Source: an uncultured Clostridia bacterium
GTDB lineage: Bacteria; Bacillota; Clostridia; Christensenellales; CAG-314
Direction of reading: 5' to 3'
Assembly: GCA_947601445.1 (NCBI GenBank)
Contig: CANQGD010000013.1
Coordinates: forward strand, 1 to 46,095
Length of the DNA stretch: 46,095 nt
Shown here: positions 33,696 to 42,257 of the stretch, in pieces
Layout of the letters: each line of letters begins with the position of its first letter
How positions within the stretch are numbered: the first letter of the stretch is position 1
The notes under the pieces: model-generated
What the model saw: the letters and a program-made list of their open reading frames with translations, nothing else
The model's database searches: none
Told to the model about the DNA's origin: nothing
Program-made: the position numbers and the translations under genes

Positions 33696-34229
33696 ATGAA
33701 TCTCAAAGGAAGTAAAACGGAACAAAATTTGATGGCGGCTTTTGCAGGTGAAAGTCAGGCGCGCAACAAGTACGACTATTATGCTTCCAAAGCCAAAAAA
33801 GAAGGATACGAGCAGATAGCGGCAATTTTTCAGGAAACAGCCAACAACGAAAAAGAACATGCCAAACTGTGGTTTAAGTTGTTCCACGGTATCAATTCCA
33901 CTTTGGACAATCTTTTGGACGCGGCAGCCGGCGAAAGTTACGAATGGACGGAAATGTACAAGGGCTTTGCCGAGGTCGCCGAGCAGGAAGGCTTTTACGA
34001 TATTGCTGCCCGTTTCCGCGGAGTAGCGGAAATCGAAAAGCATCACGAAGAACGTTACAGAAAACTTGCTCAGTCTGTAAGAGACGGAGAGGTATTTGTC
34101 AAACTTGACGAGAATGTATGGGTTTGCCGTAACTGCGGTCACATTCACGTCGGAAAATCGGCGCCGGAAGTTTGCCCCGTTTGCGCACATCCCCAAGCAT
34201 ATTTCGAATTGCTTAAAGAAAACTATTAA
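33696..34229 (+). CDS. rbr: rubrerythrin
   Basis: Rubrerythrin is a cytoplasmic peroxidase of anaerobes that reduces hydrogen peroxide. The 177 residues hold a ferritin-like diiron four-helix bundle (1-140) with the iron ligands in [23 protein letters not shown] (ExxH) and [10 protein letters not shown] (ExxH), and a C-terminal rubredoxin-like domain (about 143-172) with CRNCG and CPVCAHP holding one iron. Both are complete. A strong GGAGGG precedes the ATG. It is consistent with the flavodiiron protein at 13434 and an anaerobic life. Confidence 0.97.
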   Translation: MNLKGSKTEQNLMAAFAGESQARNKYDYYASKAKKEGYEQIAAIFQETANNEKEHAKLWFKLFHGINSTLDNLLDAAAGESYEWTEMYKGFAEVAEQEGFYDIAARFRGVAEIEKHHEERYRKLAQSVRDGEVFVKLDENVWVCRNCGHIHVGKSAPEVCPVCAHPQAYFELLKENY

Positions 34230-34243
34230 TTGAATTTTTACAA

Positions 34244-36004
34244 ATGATGAAATCATCGATTATCAAGTTGTGCATAGCTTTGATTGTGCTTTGCACAACT
34301 TGTTGTATTTGTCTATTGCTTGTTTCCTGCAAGCCGGATAACCCCTATTCTTCGACGACTCCTTCGACTGGCGACAATACGTCGCAGTCGGGATCGGGCA
34401 GCTCCCAACAGCCGCCGCAGGAACATAATCACAGTTTTGTGTCGTCCGCGACCTCGCCTACCTGCACGCAGGCGGGAAATATAACATATACTTGTAATTG
34501 CGGCGAAAGTTATTCCGAAAAAACAGAACCGTTGGGACACAAATTGCAATTTGTACAATCTGACGACGGCATTTCGCACAGGCAGGAGTGTGTCCGCTGC
34601 GATTATGTTACCGAGTATGTCACACATTTATACAAAATTGTCGAGGACATTCCGGCGACATGTGTTCAAGCGGGTCGCGTAGTGCAAAATTGCGTTTGCG
34701 GATCAAACAAAATCGACATAATACCGGCTGCGGGACACGAATATAAATATTTCTACGACGAAATAAACCATTGGAAACAGTGCGCGGTGTGTTCCGAAGA
34801 ACAGGCTGAAAGCCGCGACGGTCACTATTGGGAAGCGGTTTCTTCTTCTCCCGCAACGTGTAGCGACGACGGTGTTGTGCTGAACGAATGTGTTTGCGGC
34901 AAACAAAAGAGCGAAGTCACGCCTCGGTTTGGACATGACTTTCAAGTATGCAGCAAAATTGAGCCCAATTGTGAAAGCGACGGCGCGATTAGTTACGCAT
35001 GTAGCCGCTGCGACGAAACATATACGGAAAAAATAAACAGATTGGGGCATATTGCGGGTGCATGGCAGTATGATGAAAATACGCATTGGAGCGTATGCGG
35101 TCGTTGCGACAAACATTTCGTCGAGACGCATGATTGGGTCGATGTGGATGGAAGCAGAATCGCCGCCACGTGTGTTCAATTGGGTAGCTATGTTGAGAGT
35201 TGCCGATCTTGCGGTTTTTCTCATACCGTCTTGGATGAGGAACAGGGCTTTGCTTCTCATTCGTTGGAATATTTTTCCGCGCGTAAACGTACCGAAACAA
35301 GAGACGGTTGGATAGATCATTGGCAGTGTTCCGTTTGTATGCAGTGTTTTGCCGACGCCCTTGCCCGCAATCCGCTACCCGACGAAGAGGTTTTTGACCG
35401 TGTGCCCTATTTCCGTGAGGTTTCCTTATCCGATTTGATCGAAATTGCTAAAACATATTCTCCCGGTGTGCCAAGTACGGAACTTTTTCAAGTTACGGCA
35501 GAAATAAAAGAAAAAAGCGCTCCGATCTATTACATCGGTGACGACGAAAACCTGATTTCCGTTTCTATAAGTAATCCCAAATACGACTCAGGTACTATTC
35601 ATGCTCGGGATATTTTGACGTTGAGAGGATATTTGATTTGCGAATTAAGCGGAAATATCACTTTGTCGGATGCGGAAATAGTATCCGTAGACGACGGCAA
35701 CGAGAGTACGGTTTCTCTCAAATTGGAAATCAGCGGCGAATCCGGTGTAGACAAATTTATAAGCGGCCTTTTCAGCGTGAGTACCGATGATAATTCGTTC
35801 GATCCGATAACAATTGCGGACTTGGGTTGTAAGTACTACTTCAATACGCTTACGGTGGGAGACGAGATACATTTCGAATATTTATCTTTCGGAAACGTGC
35901 GTATAACTGCCGTTATTATCAACGATAAAGTTTACGAAATGACGGACTCGTTAACGATAAAAGTGACGGAAGATATGATTTGCGAATTTGTTTTTGCGGC
36001 GTAG
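34244..36004 (+). CDS. lipoprotein with repeated Cys/His modules and a C-terminal unknown domain
   Basis: The 586 residues start with a lipoprotein signal ending LLVSC (Cys29), then a Ser/Thr/Gly/Gln-rich linker. About 60-370 hold six or so repeats of a short module: ATC-x-G, a CxxC or CxC pair and a closing GH (for example PTCTQAGNITYTCNCG, then EPLGH), known from many Clostridial surface proteins. Every repeat keeps a Cys pair and a His, suggesting zinc binding or disulphides. About 385-586 have no recognised family; OB-like strands are possible. No clear Shine-Dalgarno is seen and ATG ATG leaves the exact start open. It lies 14 bases after rubrerythrin, perhaps transcribed with it. The stop is TAG. 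Confidence 0.8.
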   Translation: MMKSSIIKLCIALIVLCTTCCICLLLVSCKPDNPYSSTTPSTGDNTSQSGSGSSQQPPQEHNHSFVSSATSPTCTQAGNITYTCNCGESYSEKTEPLGHKLQFVQSDDGISHRQECVRCDYVTEYVTHLYKIVEDIPATCVQAGRVVQNCVCGSNKIDIIPAAGHEYKYFYDEINHWKQCAVCSEEQAESRDGHYWEAVSSSPATCSDDGVVLNECVCGKQKSEVTPRFGHDFQVCSKIEPNCESDGAISYACSRCDETYTEKINRLGHIAGAWQYDENTHWSVCGRCDKHFVETHDWVDVDGSRIAATCVQLGSYVESCRSCGFSHTVLDEEQGFASHSLEYFSARKRTETRDGWIDHWQCSVCMQCFADALARNPLPDEEVFDRVPYFREVSLSDLIEIAKTYSPGVPSTELFQVTAEIKEKSAPIYYIGDDENLISVSISNPKYDSGTIHARDILTLRGYLICELSGNITLSDAEIVSVDDGNESTVSLKLEISGESGVDKFISGLFSVSTDDNSFDPITIADLGCKYYFNTLTVGDEIHFEYLSFGNVRITAVIINDKVYEMTDSLTIKVTEDMICEFVFAA

Positions 36005-36062
36005 CCCGAGAGCGCGATAACCGCAACAATGTCAAAGACATACTTGTTTTTAGTTGATATTC

Positions 36063-36091
36063 AAAAAAGTCCCGATTGCTCGGGACTTTGT
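36063..36091. terminator. bidirectional terminator
   Basis: AAAGTCCCGA, loop TTGC, TCGGGACTTT. The run of A before it gives six T on the minus strand, so it mainly ends the phosphatase-kinase operon; the plus-strand tail is short. Confidence 0.85.
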
Positions 36092-36119
36092 TAATTTGTA
36101 TGAAATTTTTCTTCGGAAG

Positions 36120-36917
36120 TCAATGCAGATAATTGTTTCTGAGTTTTTCTTTGTCTTGCAAAGTTATTCCGCATTTGAGCAAAAATTTATCCGTTCCGCC
36201 GAATTTGGAATCGATTTGTTCCCAAAAACTTTCGAGATAGCTTTGTTCTACCAAAAGCATCGAACGCACCAATTTAAGGTTGTCTTTGGAAACGTGCGGA
36301 CTTACTTTTGAAAGAATGCTTTCCGCATGATCGCCGATTTGTTCGTTTGTAAGCAGGTAATCCTTCATAGTGTCTTCGCGACTTGCTCCGAGACAATGCA
36401 GCAACAATGCCGCGCATGTGCCGCAACGGTCTTTGCCTCCCGTGCAATGCCAAAGCGTAGCGCCTTCTATCGGTTGGTCGGCAAGTATTTTCAAAAATTT
36501 GCCGTAACCTATACGTGAATGTGGGTCCTCCACAAATTGACGATACAAAATACGCATATGCTCGATGGGCGTTTCTCCCCTATCCAACATACGCCGTATT
36601 CCCGCTTGAAGTTTAATTGCAATCTGCTCTCCGTTCAGTGTTTCGTAGCTGATTCCGAAAGTGGTGGCGCTCATTATGGAAATATTTACAAATTCCACGT
36701 CGGCAATTTGCCCGTCGGGATGATTGGCTATTTCCGTTGGAGTACGCAAGTCTATCACGCGGCGCAAGTTGTGCTTTTTCAGCGTCGCTATGTCATTTTC
36801 GGTGATTATGCTCAGATGACCGGAACGTATCAAACGGTCGTATTGAACGGTTCCGTATGGAGTGTGGATCCCGCCGAGATCACGCGTATTTGCCACCTGC
36901 TGTAATTGTATTTTCAT
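36120..36917 (-). CDS. protein tyrosine phosphatase (LipA/IphP-like family)
   Basis: The 265 residues fit the Y_phosphatase3 family: NTRDLGG near the N-terminus, RSGHLS, VIDLRTPTEI, and the active-site P-loop His157-Cys158-Thr-Gly-Gly-Lys-Asp-Arg164 (HCTGGKDRCG), which is a complete CX5R. Members dephosphorylate tyrosine or phosphoinositides; the target here is unknown. It lies 2 bases downstream of the uridine kinase gene on the same strand, so one mRNA is likely, although no functional link is obvious. No signal peptide, so it acts in the cytoplasm. Confidence 0.9.
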   Translation of the reverse strand: MKIQLQQVANTRDLGGIHTPYGTVQYDRLIRSGHLSIITENDIATLKKHNLRRVIDLRTPTEIANHPDGQIADVEFVNISIMSATTFGISYETLNGEQIAIKLQAGIRRMLDRGETPIEHMRILYRQFVEDPHSRIGYGKFLKILADQPIEGATLWHCTGGKDRCGTCAALLLHCLGASREDTMKDYLLTNEQIGDHAESILSKVSPHVSKDNLKLVRSMLLVEQSYLESFWEQIDSKFGGTDKFLLKCGITLQDKEKLRNNYLH

Positions 36918-36919
36918 TG

Positions 36920-37534
36920 CTACACCCGATTTAATTTCTTTTTTATTCCGTCGATAATCATCGATATGGCAATTTCGTTGTGTCCGCCTTGCGGTATGAT
37001 CAAATCGGCTTTCGACTTTGACGGTTCCACAAATTGTTCATGCATCGGCTTGACCGTTGTCAGATATTGGTTAATTACGGATTGCATATTTCTGCCGCGC
37101 TCGTTTACGTCTCGGCTCAGTCGGCGTATAAAACGTACGTCGGCATCGGCATCCACAAACAGTTTTATGTCGCATAGTTTGCACAGTTTGCTGTTGGTGT
37201 AGATCAGTATTCCTTCCACAATTATTATTTGAGCGCTCTCCGTCCTTTGCCATTCGGAGTTGCGACAGTAGTTTGCAAAGTCGTATGTGGGGTGCATTAT
37301 CGCATTGCCCTTTTTCAGTTCCTTTATGTGTTCCACCAGCATGTCGGTATCCAGACTGTCCGGGTGGTCGTAGTTGAGTTTTCTGCGTTGTTCCTTGTCA
37401 AGTTCGTCGTGCGGTTTGTAATAAAAATCGTGACATAGCAAAACCGCGTCGTCAAAAGCCTCGAAAAGTCTTTCTGCTACCGTTGTTTTACCCGAAGCGG
37501 TGCCTCCGGCTATACCGACAACAATTCTGTTCAT
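36920..37534 (-). CDS. udk: uridine kinase
   Basis: Udk phosphorylates uridine and cytidine to the monophosphates with ATP or GTP (pyrimidine salvage). The 204 residues have Walker A (GIAGGTASGKTT), CHDFYYKP, NYDHPDSLDTDMLVEHI and EGILIYTN, all family marks. The open frame begins at 37564, but GAGGTACAACTT places the start at ATG 37534. It heads a two-gene operon with the phosphatase. The stop is TAG. Confidence 0.94.
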   Translation of the reverse strand: MNRIVVGIAGGTASGKTTVAERLFEAFDDAVLLCHDFYYKPHDELDKEQRRKLNYDHPDSLDTDMLVEHIKELKKGNAIMHPTYDFANYCRNSEWQRTESAQIIIVEGILIYTNSKLCKLCDIKLFVDADADVRFIRRLSRDVNERGRNMQSVINQYLTTVKPMHEQFVEPSKSKADLIIPQGGHNEIAISMIIDGIKKKLNRV

Positions 37535-37554
37535 AAGTTGTACCTCACAAAAAT

Positions 37555-37584
37555 ATTTTATCATCCCGGCATATTCTTTGTCAA
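37555..37584 (-). promoter_or_regulatory. promoter of udk
   Basis: On the minus strand: TTGACA (37579-37584), an 18-base spacer, TAAAAT (37555-37560). Confidence 0.65.
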
Positions 37585-37616
37585 CTTACGACAATCAACC
37601 TATGTTTGACTATTCG

Positions 37617-37645
37617 TTGATTTTTAACCGATAGTATGGTAAAAT
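37617..37645 (+). promoter_or_regulatory. distal promoter of the ABC exporter operon
   Basis: TTGATT (37617-37622), a 17-base spacer, TAAAAT (37640-37645). Its -35 overlaps the right arm of an inverted repeat AATCAAC (37593-37599) ... GTTGATT (37616-37622). Confidence 0.5.
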
Positions 37646-37685
37646 ATTTATAGTACGTTTGCCGCAATTTGCCGTTTACGTTGTG

Positions 37686-37713
37686 TTTACATTTAAATTT
37701 TATAATATAAAAT
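37686..37713 (+). promoter_or_regulatory. proximal promoter of the ABC exporter operon
   Basis: TTTACA (37686-37691), a 16-base spacer, TAAAAT (37708-37713). Two tandem candidates precede the ATPase gene. Confidence 0.5.
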
Positions 37714-37756
37714 AGATTTATCGCGTACAAGTACAAATGCACAAAGGAGGAACCGT

Positions 37757-38431
37757 ATGATTTCCGTCAAGGGGCTCACAAAAAAATATACCGTCGGCAA
37801 AGCGGATTTTTTTGCGTTGGACGGAGTGGAACTGGTAATTGCAGATGGCGAATTTGTTGCCGTTACGGGCAAATCCGGCAGCGGCAAGTCCACACTGTTG
37901 AATATAATAGGCATTCTCGATATTCCCACTGGCGGAAGCGTAACCGTTAACGGCGTGGAACTGACGTCTCTTACACCCAAAGCCGTTGCGGCATATCGCA
38001 ACAAAACGGTCGGATTCGTCTTTCAATCGTTTTATCTCGAACCGAGTTACACCGTATACGGCAATGTGGAATTGCCGCTAATACTTGCCGGCAAGGTCGG
38101 AAATAACGACGAAAAGGTAAACGCCGCTCTGAAAATGGTGGGTCTGTTTGAGAAATCATGGGAAAAAGCTCGCACGCTCTCGGGAGGCGAGCAACAGCGA
38201 GTTGCCATTGCGCGCGCTATTGTCAACGATCCCGAGTACATTCTTGCCGATGAACCTTGCGGAAATCTGGACAGTGCCAACAGTAAAAAAATCATGGACA
38301 TTCTTGTTGATTTGAACCGTGCCGGCAAAACTGTCATAATGGTAACTCACGACGCCGAGGACGCGGCGCGGGCAAACAGAATCGTTACTATGTCCGACGG
38401 AAAAATAACAGCCGATGAAAAAATTGCTTAA
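37757..38431 (+). CDS. ABC transporter ATPase, MacB/LolD type
   Basis: The 224 residues have all ATPase motifs: Walker A (GKSGSGKST, 38-46), Q-loop ([10 protein letters not shown]), signature ([15 protein letters not shown]), Walker B ([12 protein letters not shown]) and the H-loop (VTHDAE). The GNLD form is typical of MacB/LolD/FtsE-class ATPases, which drive FtsX-like permeases that push on extracytoplasmic substrates rather than carry them through. AAAGGAGG precedes the ATG. It overlaps the next gene by 17 bases. In Gram-positives such sets often export peptides or give antimicrobial peptide resistance, but no two-component system is nearby. Confidence 0.94.
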   Translation: MISVKGLTKKYTVGKADFFALDGVELVIADGEFVAVTGKSGSGKSTLLNIIGILDIPTGGSVTVNGVELTSLTPKAVAAYRNKTVGFVFQSFYLEPSYTVYGNVELPLILAGKVGNNDEKVNAALKMVGLFEKSWEKARTLSGGEQQRVAIARAIVNDPEYILADEPCGNLDSANSKKIMDILVDLNRAGKTVIMVTHDAEDAARANRIVTMSDGKITADEKIA

Positions 38432-39581
38432 ACTGATATTTATCGAAACGTCTTTTCTCAAAAAAACGCTCGCGGTAATTTTAATTATTTTGACGGCGTT
38501 CGGCGCCGCATTGCTTGCCGTATTATCCGTTTTGTCGGATATGCCTCGGGGTATGATTGCGGGTATCGACGCTTCAAAAAGATACTATTTCGGTCTGTAC
38601 GGAGGAGAATGTTTTGCACTGTCCGCAAAGGAGCAGACGGCGGATTTGGCTGCCGAGTTGGACGCCGAGTTTTGTTACGGCGTTGCGGACGGAATTACGC
38701 AGAATACGGAGTTGCGCAAAGGCAACAATATCTTTCTTTCGGATTTGGTAACAATACTCGGAGAGAATGAAGATAAGCTGGAATACAGAGTGGCGCGTCA
38801 CGGATACTTTGTTCCCGCGGACTATGCAGATAAATTGCCTTTCGAAGGTGCGTCTGCCGCGAGCGGGATCTGGATTTGCAATGAAATAGCGAACAGCTTG
38901 GCTGCGCAGACGGGGGACGTAATATATTTGGGCGACTCAAAGGCGACGGTGTTGGGCGTTTTTGATCGAAACAATGTTTTCGGCAATTATGCCGCAGACG
39001 ATGTCGTTGTGCCCGCCGCTTGGTATTATGTGATAGGCGCGGAAGATGTGCTATTCGATACGCTGTATTTTACCTATCCCACGGCGAAAACCGTTTTGGA
39101 TGTATACAAAACGTTCGGAGAGACTGCGGGTTTGAAAATCAGCGGAATTTTGTCTGAATGGATGGAAAATATCGCGGTAGTGCAAACTTACTACAGTTAT
39201 CTTGCAATTTTGCTCGGATTGCTTATGTTGTTGCTGTTATACGCTTTGTTTTCTACATTTTATCGTGCTCGCAAAACGCAAATGTGCCGTTTTAAGGTGC
39301 TTGGCGCCACAAATACAGCCGTTACTGCCATTTATTTGACAATAGCGTTGTCTGTTATTGTACTCTCCGTGCTGTTTGCGTCGGTTTTGTCCGTGTTTCT
39401 GAGCAAGTTTTTGCTTGATTTGTGTTCCCGTCTGTTTACGGTAAGCTACCCATATACGTTTCGTGCGTGGCTGCCGTTGTCGCTGTTGGGAGTCTGCGTG
39501 GTAATTTGCATTACCATGTTCGTTTTGATGCAATGGCGTATTTCCCGTCTCCCGATAGCGGCGGAGGTGCGTTATGAATAA
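38415..39581 (+). CDS. FtsX-like permease subunit 1
   Basis: The 388 residues have an N-terminal membrane helix (about 18-41), a large extracytoplasmic domain (about 45-255) and three membrane helices at the C-terminus, the MacB/FtsX layout. Between them lie the typical short segments (RARKTQMCRFKVLGATNTAV) that join to the ATPase. It overlaps both neighbours (17 bases with the ATPase, 8 with the second permease), so the three are translationally coupled. The likely role is half of a heterodimeric permease. The substrate is unknown. Confidence 0.85.
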   Translation: MKKLLKLIFIETSFLKKTLAVILIILTAFGAALLAVLSVLSDMPRGMIAGIDASKRYYFGLYGGECFALSAKEQTADLAAELDAEFCYGVADGITQNTELRKGNNIFLSDLVTILGENEDKLEYRVARHGYFVPADYADKLPFEGASAASGIWICNEIANSLAAQTGDVIYLGDSKATVLGVFDRNNVFGNYAADDVVVPAAWYYVIGAEDVLFDTLYFTYPTAKTVLDVYKTFGETAGLKISGILSEWMENIAVVQTYYSYLAILLGLLMLLLLYALFSTFYRARKTQMCRFKVLGATNTAVTAIYLTIALSVIVLSVLFASVLSVFLSKFLLDLCSRLFTVSYPYTFRAWLPLSLLGVCVVICITMFVLMQWRISRLPIAAEVRYE

Positions 39582-40872
39582 CAATCGTCAACCGTTGTTT
39601 CGGCTTGCTGTCGCCAATCTCAAAACGCACAAGTGGATAAACGCCAAATTATGCCTTGTTTTCGTATGTATGTCGGTGCTTGTTTGTCTTTTTACCGCAT
39701 TTAATATGTCGGTGGAAAGCAGACGTAACGAATTTTTTTCATTCAATACTTCTGCCAATTATATGTATGCAAACGAGGATAAAAGCGAGTTTTTGCGTTC
39801 AAACGGATTCGATGATTTCGATTATTGTGTAGTCGAGAGATACAATCTCAGCAAGTTAATGCAAAAATATGTTCAAGCGAACGTGCCTACCGTGACTACC
39901 AATTATATAGCTCTCACAATAGGTGCTTCCGAAAAACCGTTGTATTATTGCAAAGACACGTCGCTGTTGTGGATGTATCGCGGAAGCCCTTTCAATAATG
40001 CGGACGTGAAGGAACTGTCCGAAAGGTTCGGTAAAACCGATGTGTATGTGGGCGATTTTCCCGAGGATAATACTCACGAAGCGCTTGTCTCCGAAAAATT
40101 GCTGGATTCGTTCGGTTTGACGGCGAATGACGTGTTGGGTAAGCAATTGGGCATTTGGCTGGGTGACAGGGAACACCCGGTCTCATACCTGACGGTTACG
40201 GGCATTATTGTCAGAGAATACTATGAGCTTTCCGGGCATATGGACGATTCTTGGCAGATTGTGCCGTCGCTTGTGTTCGCGAGCAATGTTTCGTTGCCCT
40301 CTCTTACCGATACGGATGTATTTCACATTTATGTGATGGATAGTTGGCGTACGCTTTCCGTCGATGAACTGAACAAAATCATTTCCGACGGGCATTTGAC
40401 CTATTGCGGCATTACGAGTTACAATCAGCGTGTATTTTTGGATAATATTCGCATTGTGGTCGTCAACGTATATTATATTATTGGCTCTTTGCTCGTTGCG
40501 GGATTACTGTTCACGGTAATGTTGATGATGGACAAATTTACGGCGGTATTTTCGCGAATCGGCGGAATTTTACTCGCTTGCGGGTTGGAACAAATCAATT
40601 TGCACAGACTGCTGTTTTCACAGGTGCTTCTCTTGGTGGTTTTGTCCATTCCGCTTGCGTCGGTAGGCGCGTTGGTGGGGTATGCCGTGATAGTGGAACT
40701 TATCGCTGTGGGCACGGGGTTGACAATGACCGTTTCCACCTCCACGTTGTTGATACTTTTGGCGATTTCCACTCTTACCGTATTTGTCAGTGCAACGGCA
40801 TTTTTCGGAGCCGCATTGTTGAAATTGCGCAAGAAAACCGTCAAAGAACTATTGGTGACGGACGTTCAATAA
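39574..40872 (+). CDS. FtsX-like permease subunit 2
   Basis: The 432 residues repeat the layout of subunit 1: one N-terminal helix (about 20-42), an extracytoplasmic domain and three C-terminal helices (about 300-420). The coupling segment is RIGGILLACGLEQINLHRLL. GCGGAGG lies at 39563-39569, upstream of ATG 39574 inside the end of subunit 1. With the 37757 ATPase it should form an ABC exporter of the MacB type. No accessory lipoprotein is encoded. Confidence 0.85.
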   Translation: MNNNRQPLFRLAVANLKTHKWINAKLCLVFVCMSVLVCLFTAFNMSVESRRNEFFSFNTSANYMYANEDKSEFLRSNGFDDFDYCVVERYNLSKLMQKYVQANVPTVTTNYIALTIGASEKPLYYCKDTSLLWMYRGSPFNNADVKELSERFGKTDVYVGDFPEDNTHEALVSEKLLDSFGLTANDVLGKQLGIWLGDREHPVSYLTVTGIIVREYYELSGHMDDSWQIVPSLVFASNVSLPSLTDTDVFHIYVMDSWRTLSVDELNKIISDGHLTYCGITSYNQRVFLDNIRIVVVNVYYIIGSLLVAGLLFTVMLMMDKFTAVFSRIGGILLACGLEQINLHRLLFSQVLLLVVLSIPLASVGALVGYAVIVELIAVGTGLTMTVSTSTLLILLAISTLTVFVSATAFFGAALLKLRKKTVKELLVTDVQ

Positions 40873-40889
40873 ATTTATTTAGGTGTAAT

Positions 40890-41405
40890 ATGAAAATACA
40901 GATCATAGGTTATTCCGGCAGCGGAAAATCCACATTGGCAAACGAGTTGGGCAAGATGGCAAACCTGCCGGTACTGCATTTGGACAGCACCCATTTTTAC
41001 GGAGATTGGCAGGAACGGAACATAGAGCAACAATCGGATACCGTACGTGGTTTCATGGCGGAAAACGAAAGTTGGATTATGGACGGCAATTGGGGCAAAA
41101 TAGTTCCCGAACGCTTTTCTATAACGGATATTACCATTTTGATGTTATTCAACCGATGGACTTGCTTTTGGGCGGCATACAGGCGTTCAAAAAAATATCG
41201 AAACGTTGCTCGACCCGATCTCGGATGCCCCGAAAAGTTCGATCGTTCTTTTCGGCATTGGATATTGTGGGGAGGTCGCACAAGGCGACGCCGTCAATCG
41301 CTTTACGACAAACTAAACGCCACTTCCGGGCAAAAGGTGATTTTGAAAACACGTCGTCAGGTAAAAAAGTTTTTAAGCGAATTTACGGAGCGTTTCGGTG
41401 GGTGA
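40890..41405 (+). CDS. FlaR/adenylate kinase-like P-loop protein
   Basis: The 171 residues start with a P-loop (GYSGSGKST, about 7-15) and match the family often labelled DNA topology modulation protein FlaR, small nucleotide kinases of unclear substrate. LPVLHLDSTHFYGDW and a later SWIMDGNWG are typical of it, followed by the NRWTCFWAAYRR lid region. The reading frame opens far upstream (40578) in the permease gene, but AGGTG fixes ATG 40890, 17 bases after the permease. It may share the exporter mRNA. The function is unsettled; a kinase is likely from the fold. Confidence 0.85.
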   Translation: MKIQIIGYSGSGKSTLANELGKMANLPVLHLDSTHFYGDWQERNIEQQSDTVRGFMAENESWIMDGNWGKIVPERFSITDITILMLFNRWTCFWAAYRRSKKYRNVARPDLGCPEKFDRSFRHWILWGGRTRRRRQSLYDKLNATSGQKVILKTRRQVKKFLSEFTERFGG

Positions 41406-41415
41406 ATCTCGGCTG

Positions 41416-41444
41416 TTTACAGCGAAGCGATTTTGTGTTATAAT
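41416..41444 (+). promoter_or_regulatory. promoter of the 41478 gene
   Basis: TTTACA (41416-41421), a 17-base spacer, TATAAT (41439-41444). Confidence 0.8.
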
Positions 41445-41477
41445 ATTTACAGTAGAAATTTGTGCAGACGGGAGTAT

Positions 41478-42209
41478 ATGAAACAACCGAAAAAATCAAG
41501 TAAAAAATATATTGCGGCGACATTGTCTATCTTGGCGTTTATCGGCGGTATTACGTTAAGTATTTTGTATGCAACGTTGCCCTTTTTTCAAACGAGCGAG
41601 GGCGCTTTATGGAAAAATACTTTTCTTGTCGTCGGTCTGGGTTTGATTGCATTGGGACTTGTGGGCGTAATTATTTGTATTTTACTGTATCGCCGCGCCG
41701 ACAGAAAGGAAATGAAAAAAAGAGCCGAACGGCGTCGCCGCTTGGAAGATAGGCTCGGTTCGGAAGATTTTGATGAATTTTCCGACCGCGTAACCTATGT
41801 TCCCGCGCAGGAAGTTGCCAATTTCGTTCGGATGGGCGATTATCAGACGTTGGAAGAAAAGTTCGACCAAATTTCCGGAATGGACAAAACGCAATTTGTC
41901 ATATATGTCGCGCGCCTTTTCAGTCGCAAAGGCTATCAAGTAAAGTTGACGCCGGTAATGGATAACCACGATATCGATCTTATTGTGGAAAAAATGGGAA
42001 TAGTGATAGCGGTAGGATGCCTTATTTCCAATCGGGTGTTGAGCAGAGAGGAAGTCGTGCGCGTGCGAGAAGGCAGTTTATATTACAACGTAAACAATTG
42101 TATGGCATTGACAAATATGTATTACGATCGTTCGGCGGTTGATTACGCGCGATCCGAACACATCTCGCTTGTGGATCGTGATTTGCTTGCCGAAGATTTT
42201 ATGAATTGA
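41478..42209 (+). CDS. membrane-anchored restriction-endonuclease-fold protein lacking catalytic residues
   Basis: The 243 residues have two N-terminal membrane helices (about 12-35 and 47-70), a basic Arg/Lys linker and a C-terminal domain (about 125-243) with the strand order of the Mrr/DUF2034 nuclease fold: FVIYVARLFSRKGYQVKL, then DIDLIVE, then IAVGCLIS, then LSREEVVRVREG. In active members the third element reads about AVQCKRY. Here Gln and Lys are replaced (AVGCLIS), so cleavage is unlikely. ATG 41478 follows GGGAG with tight spacing; a start at 41433 precedes the -10 and can be excluded. It may bind nucleic acid at the membrane; the job is unknown. A terminator follows. Confidence 0.65.
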   Translation: MKQPKKSSKKYIAATLSILAFIGGITLSILYATLPFFQTSEGALWKNTFLVVGLGLIALGLVGVIICILLYRRADRKEMKKRAERRRRLEDRLGSEDFDEFSDRVTYVPAQEVANFVRMGDYQTLEEKFDQISGMDKTQFVIYVARLFSRKGYQVKLTPVMDNHDIDLIVEKMGIVIAVGCLISNRVLSREEVVRVREGSLYYNVNNCMALTNMYYDRSAVDYARSEHISLVDRDLLAEDFMN

Positions 42210-42225
42210 CGATATTGTTTGAACG

Positions 42226-42248
42226 GAAGCCGCAAGGCTTCTTTTTTT
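42226..42248 (+). terminator. terminator of the 41478 gene
   Basis: GAAGCC, loop GCAA, GGCTTC, then seven T residues. It lies just before the 3' end of feoB on the other strand. Confidence 0.9.
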
Positions 42249-42257
42249 ATTTACTTT

